NCBI GenBank assembly: GCA_023052935.1
Contig: CM041292.1
Location: forward strand, 170,506,900 to 170,570,899
Source of the DNA: Piezodorus guildinii
Taxonomy: Eukaryota > Arthropoda > Insecta > Hemiptera > Pentatomidae
Direction: 5' to 3'
DNA: 64,000 nucleotides
The notes under the pieces: generated by a model
Told to the model about the DNA's origin: nothing
Databases searched by the model: none
The model's input: the letters and a program-made list of their open reading frames with translations, nothing else
Shown: positions 45,967-57,857 of the stretch, in pieces
Layout: each line of letters opens with the position of its first letter
Position numbering within the stretch: the first letter of the stretch is position 1
Position numbers and translations under genes: made by a program

Positions 45967-47200
45967 CACTGCCGGACAAAATTGAAGGATCACTTCAATA
46001 TTTTGAAATTACTGAAGTGAATAGGGTATTTTTGAAAATATTCTTTTTTCTTTGGAAGTCACACTTTATTATAAGGGTAGTAAAAAATTCTTTTCTAGAA
46101 ATTTTTAATAGGAAAACAAATCAAAAAATAAAAATGTCCTACAGTCTCAAAATGAAAAAGTAAATCTTTGAAATGAAATGAAATAACAAAACTGAATAAA
46201 AAGGAAGAATTCGAGGAAAACGATCAATGGTATTCCCACCTCTAGCTCTGATAATTGCTTTCATTCTCCTGCCCATTCCAGCGACCAGGTTCTTACATGT
46301 TGTTCTGGGATGTTGTTCCACTCTTCCACTAACATTTTCCTTAAATCTGCCAAATTTTGTGGGTCTCGGACGCGGACACCTCTCTCCCCGCCTTCTCCAT
46401 ACTTTTTCCCGTCCACCTGGAGATCGGAGACAGAATCTTGACTCATCGCTGAATAATACGAGGCTCCAATCTTCCCGAGTTCAGTTTAGGTGCTCCCGAG
46501 CAAACCTCAAGCGCTCAACCCGGTGTTCCCTGGAGAGAAGAGGTCCAGTAGCTGAAGGATGGGAGGTCAATCCATAATCGTTGAGTCATTCTTCTCACGG
46601 TTCGCTCTGAAATTTGCACATTCCTAAACCTCTGGAGGAGACCACGCAGACTGTTACCAGTTGATCGGCGATCCCGAAGAGCATGCATTTGCAAAAATCT
46701 CTCGTCACGGTGGGAAGTTGACCTCGGACGGCCTTGTTCGACGCTTCTTGTATGCCCTCCAGTTTGACGGTGCCTATTAAGCACCCTGGACACTACGGAT
46801 TGTGACCGCTGGAGCCGTTGCGCAATATGCCTTTGAGAAAACCCTTCTTCACTCAAAGCAACAGCACGAATTGATTCCTCTTCGGTCAATGCTCTTCTGT
46901 TGGCCATCACAACGTTCTTACTAAACTCACAAGTAAAAACTAAAGTCTCTTAAATGTTAGAAAATCTTCAATAAGATGAATCTTTGCTAACAACTAACCA
47001 TTTACTGATAGGAAGAAAGAAAATAAGTGGATTAACTGACTCTTTTCTCCATAAACGGGTGGGAATATAAACAGGTAGAGGATTAACTTGATAAGATACA
47101 ACACAAAGTCCAGTCTGGGACAAAGGAATTCCTATTTTTATCTCTTATGTAATAATAATATAAATATTTGTAAGTGATCCTTTAATTTTGTCCGGCAGTG
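45967..47200 (-). mobile_element. Tc1-type transposon, internally deleted
   Basis: 1234-bp element with 29-bp inverted repeats (CACTGCCGGACAAAATTGAA... and, at the other end, ...AATTAAAGG; one mismatch in 29) and flanked by TA (45965-45966 and 47201-47202). Autonomous Tc1 elements are about 1.6 kb; the missing length corresponds to the middle of the transposase. The ends are well preserved, so it could be mobilised in trans if a source exists. Confidence 0.95.
46139..46910 (-). pseudogene. Tc1 transposase remnant, catalytic middle deleted
   Basis: The first 131-codon frame starts MMANRRALTEEESIRAVALS and carries the paired-type helix-turn-helix and GRPR box (GRPRSTSHRDERFLQMHALR, then SERTVRRM). 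Another frame keeps FSDESRFCLRSP, which holds the first catalytic Asp. The reading then passes from GREKVWRRRGE directly to VRVRDPQNLADLRKMLVEEW, near the protein's C-terminus, and ends GMGRRMKAIIRARGGNT after a further shift. About 120 residues with the second and third acidic residues (the HDNARPH and SPDLNPIEH regions of this family) are absent. Not functional. Tc1 transposases are about 340 residues long. Confidence 0.93.
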
Positions 47201-47335
47201 TAAGTTGTTATCACAGTAAAAAGTAAATTTTAATAAAAAAAAAAAAAGAATCGAGTAAATTGATCCAATTATAAATAAGTGACGGAAATTACGATTCCTG
47301 TAAAATTTTCTAAAGTTGATATATTAAATTTTTGG

Positions 47336-47463
47336 CAGGAGTGCTGCCATTGGGTAGTTCTTCTTCAAGTTTGTATCACGCCATTTAACATTTGTCACAT
47401 TTACTTGTTGTACCTTGAAGTACAGTTGTAAATTTCAATAAATGATGTTAAAAAAAAAAAAAA
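47336..47463 (+). mobile_element. jockey-type 3' end, dead on arrival, with duplication
   Basis: 128-bp insert flanked by AAATTTTTGG (47326-47335 and 47464-47473). It contains 'gtgctgccattgggtag', 'acatttacttgttgtacc', 'acagttgtaaatttcaataa' and a poly(A) run. The same 3' UTR follows the relics at 38.4 and 62.6 kb. Extreme 5' truncation. Confidence 0.8.
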
Positions 47464-47473
47464 AAATTTTTGG

Positions 47474-48150
47474 AAATCAACGTCTCAATTGATTGATAAA
47501 GATAAACTTTATTCTTTGTGCGTTGTTGATGGTGAATGACCGATGGCGAAGTTTTATGTACTATAGTAACTGTTATTATCAACACAGATATATTTAAAAC
47601 AACATAAAGTTAACGAAGCCGCGGGATACAGCTAATGATGTAATAAAACAGATAAATATAATAAATTTATATCTCACATTAACCTAGTCTGAATAAAAAC
47701 ATAAGGAAAAGTTATTTTAGATAAATGATTACACAACACGTATAATCGTAACTGTTTTACATTTAATAAATTCCATCAACACACGGATTTTTTCAAAGAT
47801 GTAGATTAAAAGATATAATAGTATGTAAAGAACAGTGGTTTTATAAAAATTAAACTTCAAACCCTGTCGGGCTGTCATGTGTGTTGGAAGTACACGGTCT
47901 AGCGGACTGCGTTCGTAAAGGATGAAGGGATGTCAGAATGATGTTAGCATTGGTAATTATATATCTGGATTCCTGCTTTCTTCATCTTATAGATTCGGCG
48001 GTTCACTTAATTATTTTGTTAATATATTTTTCTTTACAGATAATGGCTTATTTGATTGCTACAAAAAAAAAAAAATAACTATTAAATGCAATAGAATATT
48101 TTAATAAGATACTTATTTCGTATGAGAATTCTGTTATAGTAATAAATTCC
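47474..48150. other. unassigned AT-rich sequence
   Basis: Nothing recognised. Confidence 0.4.
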
Positions 48151-48154
48151 AAAA

Positions 48155-48300
48155 TAATTTGCTTCTTTTACTTAATGTTGTAAATTTTGTGGTGTTGAAT
48201 TTTTTTTGTTTATTTTAGGTTTAAGGTATAATGGCAATCTTCCGTTGACCTATATCAAACGCGATTAAAACAATAATTTTAATTATTCTTACCTTTATAT
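48155..48300 (+). repeat. dispersed repeat D, copy 2
   Basis: Partner of 39965-40110. Followed at 48400-48450 by a retroposon-like end ('gaataaataaatata'). Confidence 0.4.
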
Positions 48301-48599
48301 ATATCCTTTATTTATTTTAGTTTCATTTTATGTAATTTGACTTTTCTTTTGTTTATATTGTAAATATTGTATGAATGTTATCATACAGCAATATTATTAT
48401 TGTCCATAGCGACAAACTGTAATATTTCCGAATAAATAAATATATATTATTATTATAGAATTATTCTTTACACTACTGTTTAAATATTCAATTTAATTAA
48501 TGGGCTCTCCGTTATCTATCCCAAGCTTTTTGGTTGTTTATTTTAAATAATGTACCATCCTGTAATAGACAAAGAGAAAAAAATAAATAGATAGTTTCA

Positions 48600-49060
48600 A
48601 GGTATTTAGAACCTAAATAACGAAATAAAAAAAACAGTCCGCCACCTGCAGCTTATCTGCAAAAGTACTGGACCGATATTTTTTTCAAAATTTGGCACAA
48701 AATAACTAGTTTCAAAATGGTGGCCGATTTAAAATGTTTTGAGGTGTAAAAACAATGTAGAGAGTTTTAGTATCAGGACACATTATTAATTACTGGAATA
48801 ATTATAACTAAAAAGAAGAGAAAAAAAATCAATTTTTATCCCCATATACGAAGTTACCTAATAACTAAGTTTTTAAGAAAAAGAAAGAGTTCTACAGTCA
48901 GTACATCGCGATTAATTATTAAAAATTATAGATTACATATACAGTAGGTATATAGATATGCCTGTAATTCCGCCATTAATAGATTATTAAATTATCTACA
49001 AAACAAAAAAAGAATCATTGTAATTAGTAAAGAAATAGCAGAGAAATGATGTTATGAACT
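48600..49060 (+). repeat. family C repeat copy
   Basis: Has the 'gtccgcc...tactggacc' block, 'aaatggtggccgattta', and later 'acatcgcgattaattatta' and 'gaatcattgtaattagtaaa'. The last 150 bp are repeated at 49470-49615. Confidence 0.6.
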
Positions 49061-49307
49061 TACAAGGAGAGAGTCTCAAATGTGTCATACCGGGTTTGAT
49101 GAATTTTTTTTCAGGTGAAACTAGACATTAAACGTTTAGCACATGCAAAATAATAGGGGCCAACGCTCCCCAGGAGACGCATAAAAGAAATCGTACAGTT
49201 TTCACGCATAAAACACATTTTTATTAATATCTCTGGTTCTAGTGCAGGTAGGAAATTAAGTATGGTGTATGTTTCAAAGCAAAATAATTAAGAAAACACG
49301 CCACTAA

Positions 49308-49425
49308 ATTATTTAAGTAATAACCCAAAAAAATATAAATAATTTCTTCAAAACAGTGCTTTTCATGAGTTTTCATAAAAACTTAGCTCAGATTAAGAAT
49401 CCTTTTTAAGAATGAGGAACATAAT
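49308..49425 (+). repeat. solo arm of the 43.3-kb inverted repeat
   Basis: Matches the left arm at 43344-43466 in order: 'agtaataaccc', 'atataaataatttcttcaaa', 'agtgcttttcatgag' and 'ttaagaatcc'. No opposing arm is nearby. Confidence 0.6.
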
Positions 49426-49439
49426 TTTTAAAAATCCTC

Positions 49440-49765
49440 TCCTTGTGTGTTATTTTATTAAAGAAAGAGAAAGAAATGTGTAGAGTTCTAGAGTCATTAC
49501 ATCGCGATTAATTAAAGTTTAATTGTATAGTAGTTATGCCTCTATTCCGCTAGTCAATAGATAATTAAAAAAAGAAAAGAATCATTGAAATTGGTTAAGA
49601 AATAGCGGAGAAATAGTCTTTGTCTATAAATTGATAGTGTTGCCGGTTCGCCTATCTTAAGATGTTTGATAAATTTATTAATATAAGTCAATTGCCTATA
49701 CAGCTATATGAATTTAAATCACATAATACAATCATTCTGTGAAAATAAACCAATTTGTAATTATT
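49440..49765 (+). repeat. family C repeat, partial copy
   Basis: Duplicates the end of the previous unit ('acatcgcgattaattaaag', 'gaatcattgaaattggttaa', 'aatagcggagaaatag') and runs to 'gaaaataaaccaatttgtaa', where family A begins. Confidence 0.6.
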
Positions 49766-49771
49766 TTGGTG

Positions 49772-50668
49772 CATTTTACTTCCACTTACCTATATATGAA
49801 ATATATAGTAAGGGAAAGTATTAAACTAAGAATTTTTGTATTCTAGTTTTCAACGGAAACACACGTTTTAGGACCCCCTGAGTCCAAATAACCTAGTTCC
49901 GAAAAAAGGTATGTGTGTTTGTGTGGTAAGTCGAGCGCAAAAACGAAAAGTCGCTTGAAACTGAAATTTTATATTTAGGACAACAATACACCCGAGATGT
50001 TACAGAAACTTTTTCATCAAAATCAGCTAACCAGAAGAGCTACTTTATACCATGCATTTTCCACGTTTTTACGATTTTATCAAAAACGGCTATAACGATT
50101 TTGATTAAACTCGCCATATCGATGTAAAATTTAATGGGCTTTAATGCCATGTAGGTTTCATTCTGATTGAAATAGTCTGACAAGGCATAAATAACGATAT
50201 TTTAAATTTTCTTCCTCTAAACAACCACAAATTTTGTACATCCCAAAAGATTAACCATATTATCTTAACGACATTGATGAAGGATGGCTAATTATGCAAG
50301 TTGAATGAATTTGATGACCAACTAAAGGATAAAAGAGCAAAACTATTTTTTTTATGTTTTTTTTATATATATAATAAACAGTAATATAGACATAATACAC
50401 CGTTGGAGAGAGAAAGATTTTGGAAAAAATACTATCCGATACAAAAAGTTGTAAAAGGTAATATAAAGTGACGAAAAGGGAATAAACTTATTACTGATTC
50501 ACAATTTAATATAGTTATATTATTTAATCCAAATCATATGTTGCCAACGAAAATGAATTTACGTTTTATTAAAGTTAACTTAGAAATTTTTTCAAATTTA
50601 AGTATATTTAATAGTTTTTTAATTGATTTTAACAGTCAAGGTAAGTGGAAGTCGCACTAGATTTTTTT
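49772..50668 (-). repeat. family A repeat, near complete
   Basis: From 'acttccacttacctatatat' to 'ggtaagtggaagtcgcacta'. The head has lost the CACACGAC...GCGC segment. It starts where a family C copy breaks off, suggesting insertion into family C. Confidence 0.82.
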
Positions 50669-51110
50669 ATTGTTTTTGTTGATTACTTGTAAATTGTATA
50701 ACTTTACTGAATCCGATTCAATACGAACATAATATAATTAAATTACATATTAACAATATATTTAATTGATATAAATCAATACTGGGAAAGGGCTGTAAAT
50801 CCGGACTGGACTGAGACAGTGGCGGATGCCAGTCTACACAGCGAACTAAAGGGCGATGAACTCCTAAAATAAACCAGGGCCCCCTCGGTAGCCTTCTAAG
50901 TGTCTTTCGGCTTTTACGAGGGGGGCACCTATTTTCGGTTTGTCGGCCATCTCACTCGGTGACAAATCTCTTTAAACTCCTCCTTTCCCTTTTTATTCAT
51001 CTTTTATTTATTTATAGTATGGAATAATGTTTATTGAGATCGATAGTATTCCTAAAAATAGATTGTTTTTCCAGTTATTTGTTTTTCAATTCATATCACT
51101 CCTACATTAA
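50669..51110. other. unassigned, locally GC-rich
   Basis: Bases 50800-50980 are clearly less AT-rich than their surroundings. No match in the window and no coding frame recognised. Confidence 0.4.
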
Positions 51111-51124
51111 TGTCATACTTAAAA

Positions 51125-52240
51125 GTTTTTTTTTTTATTATTTTCAATAATAACTCTTTGTAATTGACAAAGAAAAAAAATTAGCCTCATTAGCTCCCCA
51201 CGTCCCCTCCTAGAATTTTCGAGGCCTTGTGTTTAATGTGGAATATATATAAACTATATGTATATACTATAATGTATATATATAAACTATATACATGTAA
51301 AATATATGTGGAACCGAATAAAAAAAAAATCTGTTTGTATGCAAAAATAATTTATGAATACCAACAATTTCAATTTTGCTTTATTATTTTAAATAATAAA
51401 CCTATATACTCGACAATAAAAAAAAATAAAAAAACCCGAATAACGAATAAAAGAAAAATTCGTTTGTTCTCCGGAACTACCTGACCAACTTTTTTAAAAT
51501 TCGCCTCAAAAATACTAGGGCATGCGGCGATGATCCTAACTCCTAGACGTTGATATCAGCTAGTTATTTTTAAAATGGCAGCCGATTAAAAGTGATTTAT
51601 TCAATAACTATAATTATTTTTAACTAAAAAAAAAACGCGAATAATTATAAAAAAAGAGAAAAGAAAAAATTAAAATTTAACCCATAAATAAGTCCATGAC
51701 TCAGTTATTTTGAAGATAGAGAAACAATTTATTGGTGTTTAAAAAAAATACTAGAATAAATAGAAAAAAGAAAAAACAATAAAAAAAAATAAGGTAGAGA
51801 AAAAATATGTTGAGTTTTAGAATCACAAAGCATGATAAACAAAACAACAACACATAAAAACGGTTTATCTATATATTCATACAAAATAAATAAAAATCAT
51901 TGAAATTGATTTCAGAGCTAGCAGAGGTACAGTATTTTGAAATTAGCAGCAATGATATTCCATTTCATATTAGTTGATTTCCTATAAACAGTTATACCCT
52001 AAAATAGTTATTTAGAATATAAAAACTACTATGATAATTTGCCGGGTTCCTAAATACCACCAAAATAAAATAACTGAAATTGGTTTAAAATTATCGGAGA
52101 TACAAACATTTGAAATTCATAGTGATGATTGGCCTTTTCCTTTGATTAAGTTAACGCTATAAGTTCATAGTCTGTATAACAGCTATATAAATTGTTATAC
52201 CCTATCACATCCTAATTTGAAGTTGTTTTTTATCAGTAAA
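51125..52240 (+). repeat. family C repeat, long composite copy
   Basis: Starts with 'ttattattttcaataataac', then 'ttctccggaactacctgacc', 'aaatggcagccgattaaaag', 'tgactcagttattttgaaga' and ends twice: 'gaaattgatttcagagctag' near 51900 and 'gaaattggtttaaaattatc' near 52078. It is therefore a unit with a duplicated terminal third. Confidence 0.65.
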
Positions 52241-52795
52241 ATAACCACGAAACATTAATAGAATTATTAGCTTTGGTAATTTAAAAAAAAAATGTCATCA
52301 GCTGTAATAAAAAAAACTAAAAAAAACTTTACTATTATTATTGGTTTTCGGGATTGTGACGTTGTTTTCCAAAAGTAACTATTTTTTTTTAAAAGAAATT
52401 TTACAGGTAGCAAAAAATCTCTCATTAATTTAATACTAAACAATTAATTTTAATCTTTTCTCATTGAAATATAAAATTGTATTTGTTCGTTTACTATATT
52501 AATAACATTATTTTATTATTTTACGGAAGGAAATGTTTTAGTGTGTGATTGGCAACAAAATTAAATATATAACTAGTTCTTTTGAAAAATTGCTTTTACC
52601 GAATTGCAGTTTTAAAGGACTTGAATATTCTTTAGAGAAAATCGCATGGTGGGTTTCGATAGAACTGTACAATTACAAATATGCCAAAATTCATAACTTT
52701 TGTAAAAAATGTCGCTAAGCACTAATTGGAAATTAACGCCTCATATTGATTTGTTATTACAAATTAAGTGTTTTTTCCGTTCCACTTTTTGGGAT
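52241..52795. other. unassigned AT-rich sequence
   Basis: Nothing recognised. Confidence 0.4.
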
Positions 52796-52799
52796 TGCG

Positions 52800-53645
52800 T
52801 CACTGAACGACAGGGCTTATATGCAGATATTAAATCTTCTCCTTTTTAAGTACCTTTAATTTTGTAGATTAAAAAAAAACAACAACAATAAATATAGAAA
52901 TTGAACGAATTGGAGAACCAACAAAAGGAGAAAAGAGCAAAAGTATTTCTTTGTTAATTTCCCCCCCCCCCCCGAACATAAAAATAGTAATATAATATGG
53001 TGTATAACATACCTTTGGAAAGCTAAATATTTTAGAAAAAAAAAATGTTATCTTACATAAAAAGTCGTATAAGGGAATGTAGAGTCATGAAAAGCTGTTA
53101 AAACTAGCAAACAGTGATAGGTATAGATATTAATCTTCTTCTCTTCTTTAGCTTTCTCCTTGTGCCTTTCAGCGTGGAGATAGTCCAATCCAGGATCTCC
53201 ATCCTCCGATATTAATCTATAACGTTAAATTATTAAATATAAATGAATTTTTCCGTAGAAACTCAATGTAGTTGTTTAAAAAAAATTCAGCTCTAACTTT
53301 TTTTAAAAGTTATTGAATGAATGAATAACTTTATTTGTTTTCGGGGTAATCCCCATAAAAATAGAGCTGGTACATAACAAATATAAGATACAAAAGATAT
53401 TCCAATAAAAGAGTTTACAAGACACTGATTTACTACGTTATCAGCTCTAGGTACAATGAATAGTAATAAATTGCAATAAAACTTATAACAAAATAACACA
53501 AAGACAATATATGAATAATATTGTAAAAATTATTAAATTAATTTTAAGAACGATAGTAAGTGAAAGTTGTGTGTTGCGCTCTTTTTTTTATTTTTATTTA
53601 TTTATTTGATTTATTATTTTTTTTTTTTCCAGATCGTAACATCGA
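52800..53645 (-). repeat. family A repeat carrying two later insertions
   Basis: Interior from 'gacagggcttatatgcagat' to the head ('agtaagtgaaagttgtgtgt'). It is broken by a 71-bp insert (53137-53207), by a retroposon-like 3' end (about 53320-53520), and by T-rich sequence before the final 'ccagat'. A homopolymer of 13-14 C lies at 52961-52974. Confidence 0.7.
53137..53207 (-). mobile_element. 71-bp retroposon 3' fragment with 11-bp duplication
   Basis: Flanked by perfect GATATTAATCT (53126-53136 and 53208-53218) within a family A copy. The minus strand reads 'ctggattggactatctccac' and ends in a purine-rich 'aaagaagagaaga' tail. A very short 5'-truncated retroposon; the parent family is not recognised. 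Confidence 0.7.
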
Positions 53646-55150
53646 ATGGGTATGAAGTTATTCAATAGGATTTGGGCTGCAAGCGAGTCATTGAACTGAA
53701 CATGATTAATTATTTCATAAAAATATCTTACTCTTTATCAAATCCTTGAAAAATAAGGTTTATGTCCTATTTAAATAATCATTGTTCTTTTTTTTAACGT
53801 TATTAACATCGTAACAAGATAAAGGTTATTCCATGTTTTTGTAATCTTTGCCTCCATTATACGGCGGATGCAAAATAATAGTCTCCTTATATAACTGCCT
53901 AATTGGTGGTCTTTTGTCTTGAATTGAATAGTTTCATAGCAACACAACATGTTTAAATATTATTCTATTAATTGATTAACGATGATTTTATCTTTTTATT
54001 TTAATATTTGCTTTGTTTATTCAAAAGATATTAATAAAAAAAGCCGAATTCTTTTAAAGTTAAAAGAAATTTATTTATACTGTCGTTGAGTAGTAATCCT
54101 ACGACACCTATATAAATTTTCGAAGAACGCATACGCATTTTTATAATTTTGTGATCAATGTTAGTCAATTTTTTTTAAAGTGATGTTATCGTTACATTGA
54201 TGTTTGGAGCTGTCTGTTGGAAATTATAACTTATTTTTTGAGAAAAATCTCTCATAAAAAATTTATAAGAAAGACGTGGGGTCTGTTAATATGTGTATAT
54301 GTTATACAGGACTCTTTTCGGCCAAAAATCGTATTTACAGGATTCTGAGATATTTGTGTAACATAAATATTAAATATCCTTATTAAGATTTCTTCTATGT
54401 AGTTTATTCATTTATTTTCTAACCTTAAAAAAAAAATGTCATCTAAGAGCCTATAAAGTGATAAGCAACATCAGATTTACATCCATTTGAATAACATACA
54501 TTTTCTAATATTGACGATTACCTCTAAGGTAGTGTAAGTTCTGATAAGGCCTGCACTGTTGCACTATTTGTTTTTGTAATATCGTTTTATTTGTTCCTTG
54601 GATGTTAAACAATAAAGGAGATATGAAAAAAAAATTGACAGCATTTTCTATAATCCGTGTTTATTTTATGACGACTTTTTTACGTTATTATTAACCCACC
54701 TCAGATTTTCTCCATTTAATCTTAACATAAAAGTGAAATTTTTAGTTAAATTATCACTTAAGTACCATATCAGAGTAACAAACAAAATATTGTGGACATT
54801 ACAAATCAAAGCGACACGATCTATGAAATTCAACTATAAAAATCTATTTAATTTGTAATATTTTTCATAATATGCAGATTTTTTATAATTCACAACATTT
54901 TCATTTCGAGAATTTTCAATTTACAGAATATGCATTGATTCATCTTAATATATAATTTAATATAAAACCTAATAGGCTTATCTTGGAACCAATACAAGCG
55001 AGGTGCTGTAATATATATAAACCTTTATACAATTTTTTAGTTCATTTGTATTTTTAGGTCTTATATATTGCCATAATCGTTAGTAATACTGTTTTAAATT
55101 TTAGGTTAAAAAACATGTTAGTGTTCAAAAATTCCATAAAAACAATTATT
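53646..55150. other. unassigned AT-rich sequence
   Basis: No repeats, frames or element ends recognised. Confidence 0.45.
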
Positions 55151-55157
55151 GAACCTC

Positions 55158-55310
55158 AAAATCTGGTCCACGCAACACACAACTTTCACTTACCTCACTT
55201 GTTGAATTCTAATTCAGAATATTGAAGTAAAGTTTGAGTTGAAAACAAATTAACAGTAAGTTTCGTTGGAAACGTTTATTTCATAAAAATACATTATTAT
55301 ATTCAAAAAT
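55158..55310 (+). repeat. family A repeat, head fragment
   Basis: Starts AATCTGGTCCACGCAACACA, ACTTTCACTTACCTCAC, and continues about 150 bp. It is followed by a short minus-strand family C piece (55340-55470, 'cgtatcttgaaacgatgtaa'). Confidence 0.7.
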
Positions 55311-55470
55311 TTAGATTATTATATTTTGTCTTTCCATATGAAGATTAACCTACGTATCTTGAAACGATGTAACTAATAATCTCATATTTTGAGGGAAGTT
55401 ATTTATTTTTCTTTGTCGGTTTCGAAGATTCATTATGTAAAAATTAATAAAAAAAATTTTTATTCAAAGC

Positions 55471-56290
55471 CTTAAAATGGTTAACACAATGGTATGAAAT
55501 GGTAAACACAATTCAATTCAAACTATAAAATGTTCTAACCTCACGACAATGTTGAACCCAAACTCAAACTTTATATCACCATATAAAGCTCTTTTATAAA
55601 AAGAGCTTTTGAATAGTATCAGATAGTGCCAATTGGTGGTGGAAAATATTTAAGGTACCTTCGAGTATCAAGATGAGGTTTGGGAGATGGGCAGAACAAT
55701 AAATACAAGAGGAGAGAGATGCGTGGGCGTGTGGGTTTTATGTTTCCTTTTAGCAAAGGGTAGGGGTGAGCTAGCTAGCCAGATAGTCACAGAATTAACC
55801 GACATTGTTAATTCGTGGTGGCCGTTGTGGTCTCTACCTCCGCTGCGGTTGTCCACGCGGCCCGGCCTAACTTCTATCCTCTCTAGTCAGCCATCTGACT
55901 ACTGCTCCAATATGTATCCTTCAAGTGGAAAATATATTTTATTTAAATATATTATTCTCTTAGATCGGTTTTTTATTTTCACTTACCTTTTATATTAATA
56001 TATTTATCCTTATACCTTCCAGACCTATACGGCTAAACAGGATTAGGCATCAGTGCTTCAAAGCAATCTCAGTATTACTAATTGTATTTTTTAATAATAT
56101 ACCTTTATAATCGACCATGACAAAAAAAGTAACACTGCCTCGCTCCCTTTATCTCATTACAAAATTTGAGGTTTCCCGTTTCAAGATATGTAGAATCCAA
56201 ATGTCGAATAAAAAACAATCAACCTGTCCTCCATAAGAACTTATTTGAATACAAATACCGTTTTTTTCCGAAAGAGGATTAATAGTCTAC
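55471..56290. other. unassigned sequence
   Basis: A 103-codon plus-strand frame (55687-55998) overlaps an open minus-strand frame and resembles nothing known. Bases 56100-56280 may be a decayed family C head. Confidence 0.35.
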
Positions 56291-56294
56291 AAAA

Positions 56295-56529
56295 CAAAAT
56301 TTGCTGCAAATTTATTACACAATAGTTACTATTTACAAACAATAAGGTATACATTTTTATATAGCTATTTATAGGGAATTATTACTAATATGAAAAGCAA
56401 TAAATAATTCAAAGAAAAATGGCATATCACCACTGCTATTATCAAAACCCTAGCGATTATAAAACTCTGTACATATTTTTTTTAACTACAAAAATAACTC
56501 TGTTATTGGCGTATTTGTGTTTCTAATTA
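56295..56529 (-). repeat. family C repeat, left part interrupted by family A
   Basis: A minus-strand family C end ('tgctgcaaatttattacaca', 'atggcatatcaccactgcta') reading to 'taattattcgcggttttt', where family A begins. It resumes at 57477. Confidence 0.6.
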
Positions 56530-56671
56530 TTCGCGGTTTTTAATTTTACTTACCTATGTATGAAATATAAGGAAAAGTATTGTGATCGTGAAAATTTTGG
56601 AATTCCAGTTTTCAACGGAAATACACGTTTTAGGGTCCCCTGAGTCTAAATAGCCAAGTCTCGCAAAAAGA

Positions 56672-56723
<52 letters not shown>

Positions 56724-57476
56724 GTAACTCTCGGGCAAAAACAATAAGTCCTAGGAAACTTAAATTTCATATTAAAGACAACTATATGTCCGAAATGTTA
56801 CAGAATCCTTTTCATCAAAATCGGCTAACCGGAAGATCTACTTTATAACATGCATTTTGCACCTTTTTACGATTTTCTCAAAAACGGATCTGACAATTTT
56901 GATTAAACTAGCTACATCGATGTAAAGTTTGATGAGCTTAAGTACCATGTATGTTTCATTTTAATTGAAATAGTATGACAGGGCTTAAATGCCGATATTT
57001 TAAATTTCCTTCCTTTAAAGTACTTTTAATTTTGTAGATTTAAAAGAAATTGGAACATCGTCTTATTAGCATTGTTAAATAACGGGTAAATATGTAAGTT
57101 GGACGAATTTGATAAACAACTAAAGGAGAAAAGTGCAAACATATTTTTTTATGCAATTTTTGTATTTTTGAACACAAGAATAGTTATATAGATGTATAAT
57201 ATACCGTTGGATAGCTAAGGATTTTTAAAAAAATATTATCTAATACACGGATTTTAAAGGTTAATGGAGAGTGATGAAAAGCCGATAAAACTGACTTACT
57301 ATTGTGGATAAAAATATAATAGATCATTTAATAAAACACGTGTTTCTATTGAAATTCAAAATAATTAATTCTTTAACAATTTATTCCTATCTTTAAATGT
57401 ATTTAAAAATTCTTAAATTGATTTTAACAACGGAGGTAAGTGAAAGTCGTGTGTTGCGCGCACCAGATTTTTTGGT
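56530..57476 (-). repeat. family A repeat, complete, inserted in family C
   Basis: From 'attttacttacctatgtatg' to 'gtgttgcgcgcaccaga'. All internal blocks are present, including a long (GT)n at 56674-56719. Both flanks are family C and rejoin across a T-rich site ('gcggttttt' / 'ttttttggtaaag'), so this copy shows an insertion event and roughly where the ends are. Confidence 0.88.
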
Positions 57477-57857
57477 AAAGAAACACTAATAAATTTTTCC
57501 TTTATCTTCGAAAATAACAGAGTTACAAGCGTATAGATAGGCAATATTTAAATTTTTTTTTTCGTTTTCGTTTTTTATTATTTTTATTAATTTTTTTTTT
57601 TTTTTTTGTTAATCGTGCTTTACTGATTCTTAAACACTATACATATTTTCTCTATCTTCAAAAATTGCCGAGTTATAGGTGTATTTCATTTTTGAACATG
57701 ACAATCACACTTTCTCTTGAATATAACTAGACAGTGCAGATAGTACGCATTACTATAGATCTCCGATTGATTGAATACTATGCATATAACTTAATTGCCT
57801 ACACAGCTTTATAAATTGTAATACCATACAATAATTGTTAGTAAATAATAAACAGTT
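57477..57857. repeat. family C repeat, right part, orientation switches
   Basis: 'ttatcttcgaaaataacaga' (57501) and 'ctctatcttcaaaaattgcc' (57650) continue the minus-strand copy. From about 57765 the plus-strand end appears ('acttaattgcctacacagct', 'gtaaataataaacagtt'), which is cut by the LINE at 57858. Confidence 0.55.

Noticed and set aside
46227..46577. Plus-strand 116-codon frame
   Set aside because: It lies antisense to the Tc1 transposase remnant, whose minus-strand frames carry clear family motifs.
55687..55998. 103-codon frame as a small gene
   Set aside because: An opposite-strand frame is equally open, composition is ordinary for the region and no motif is recognisable.
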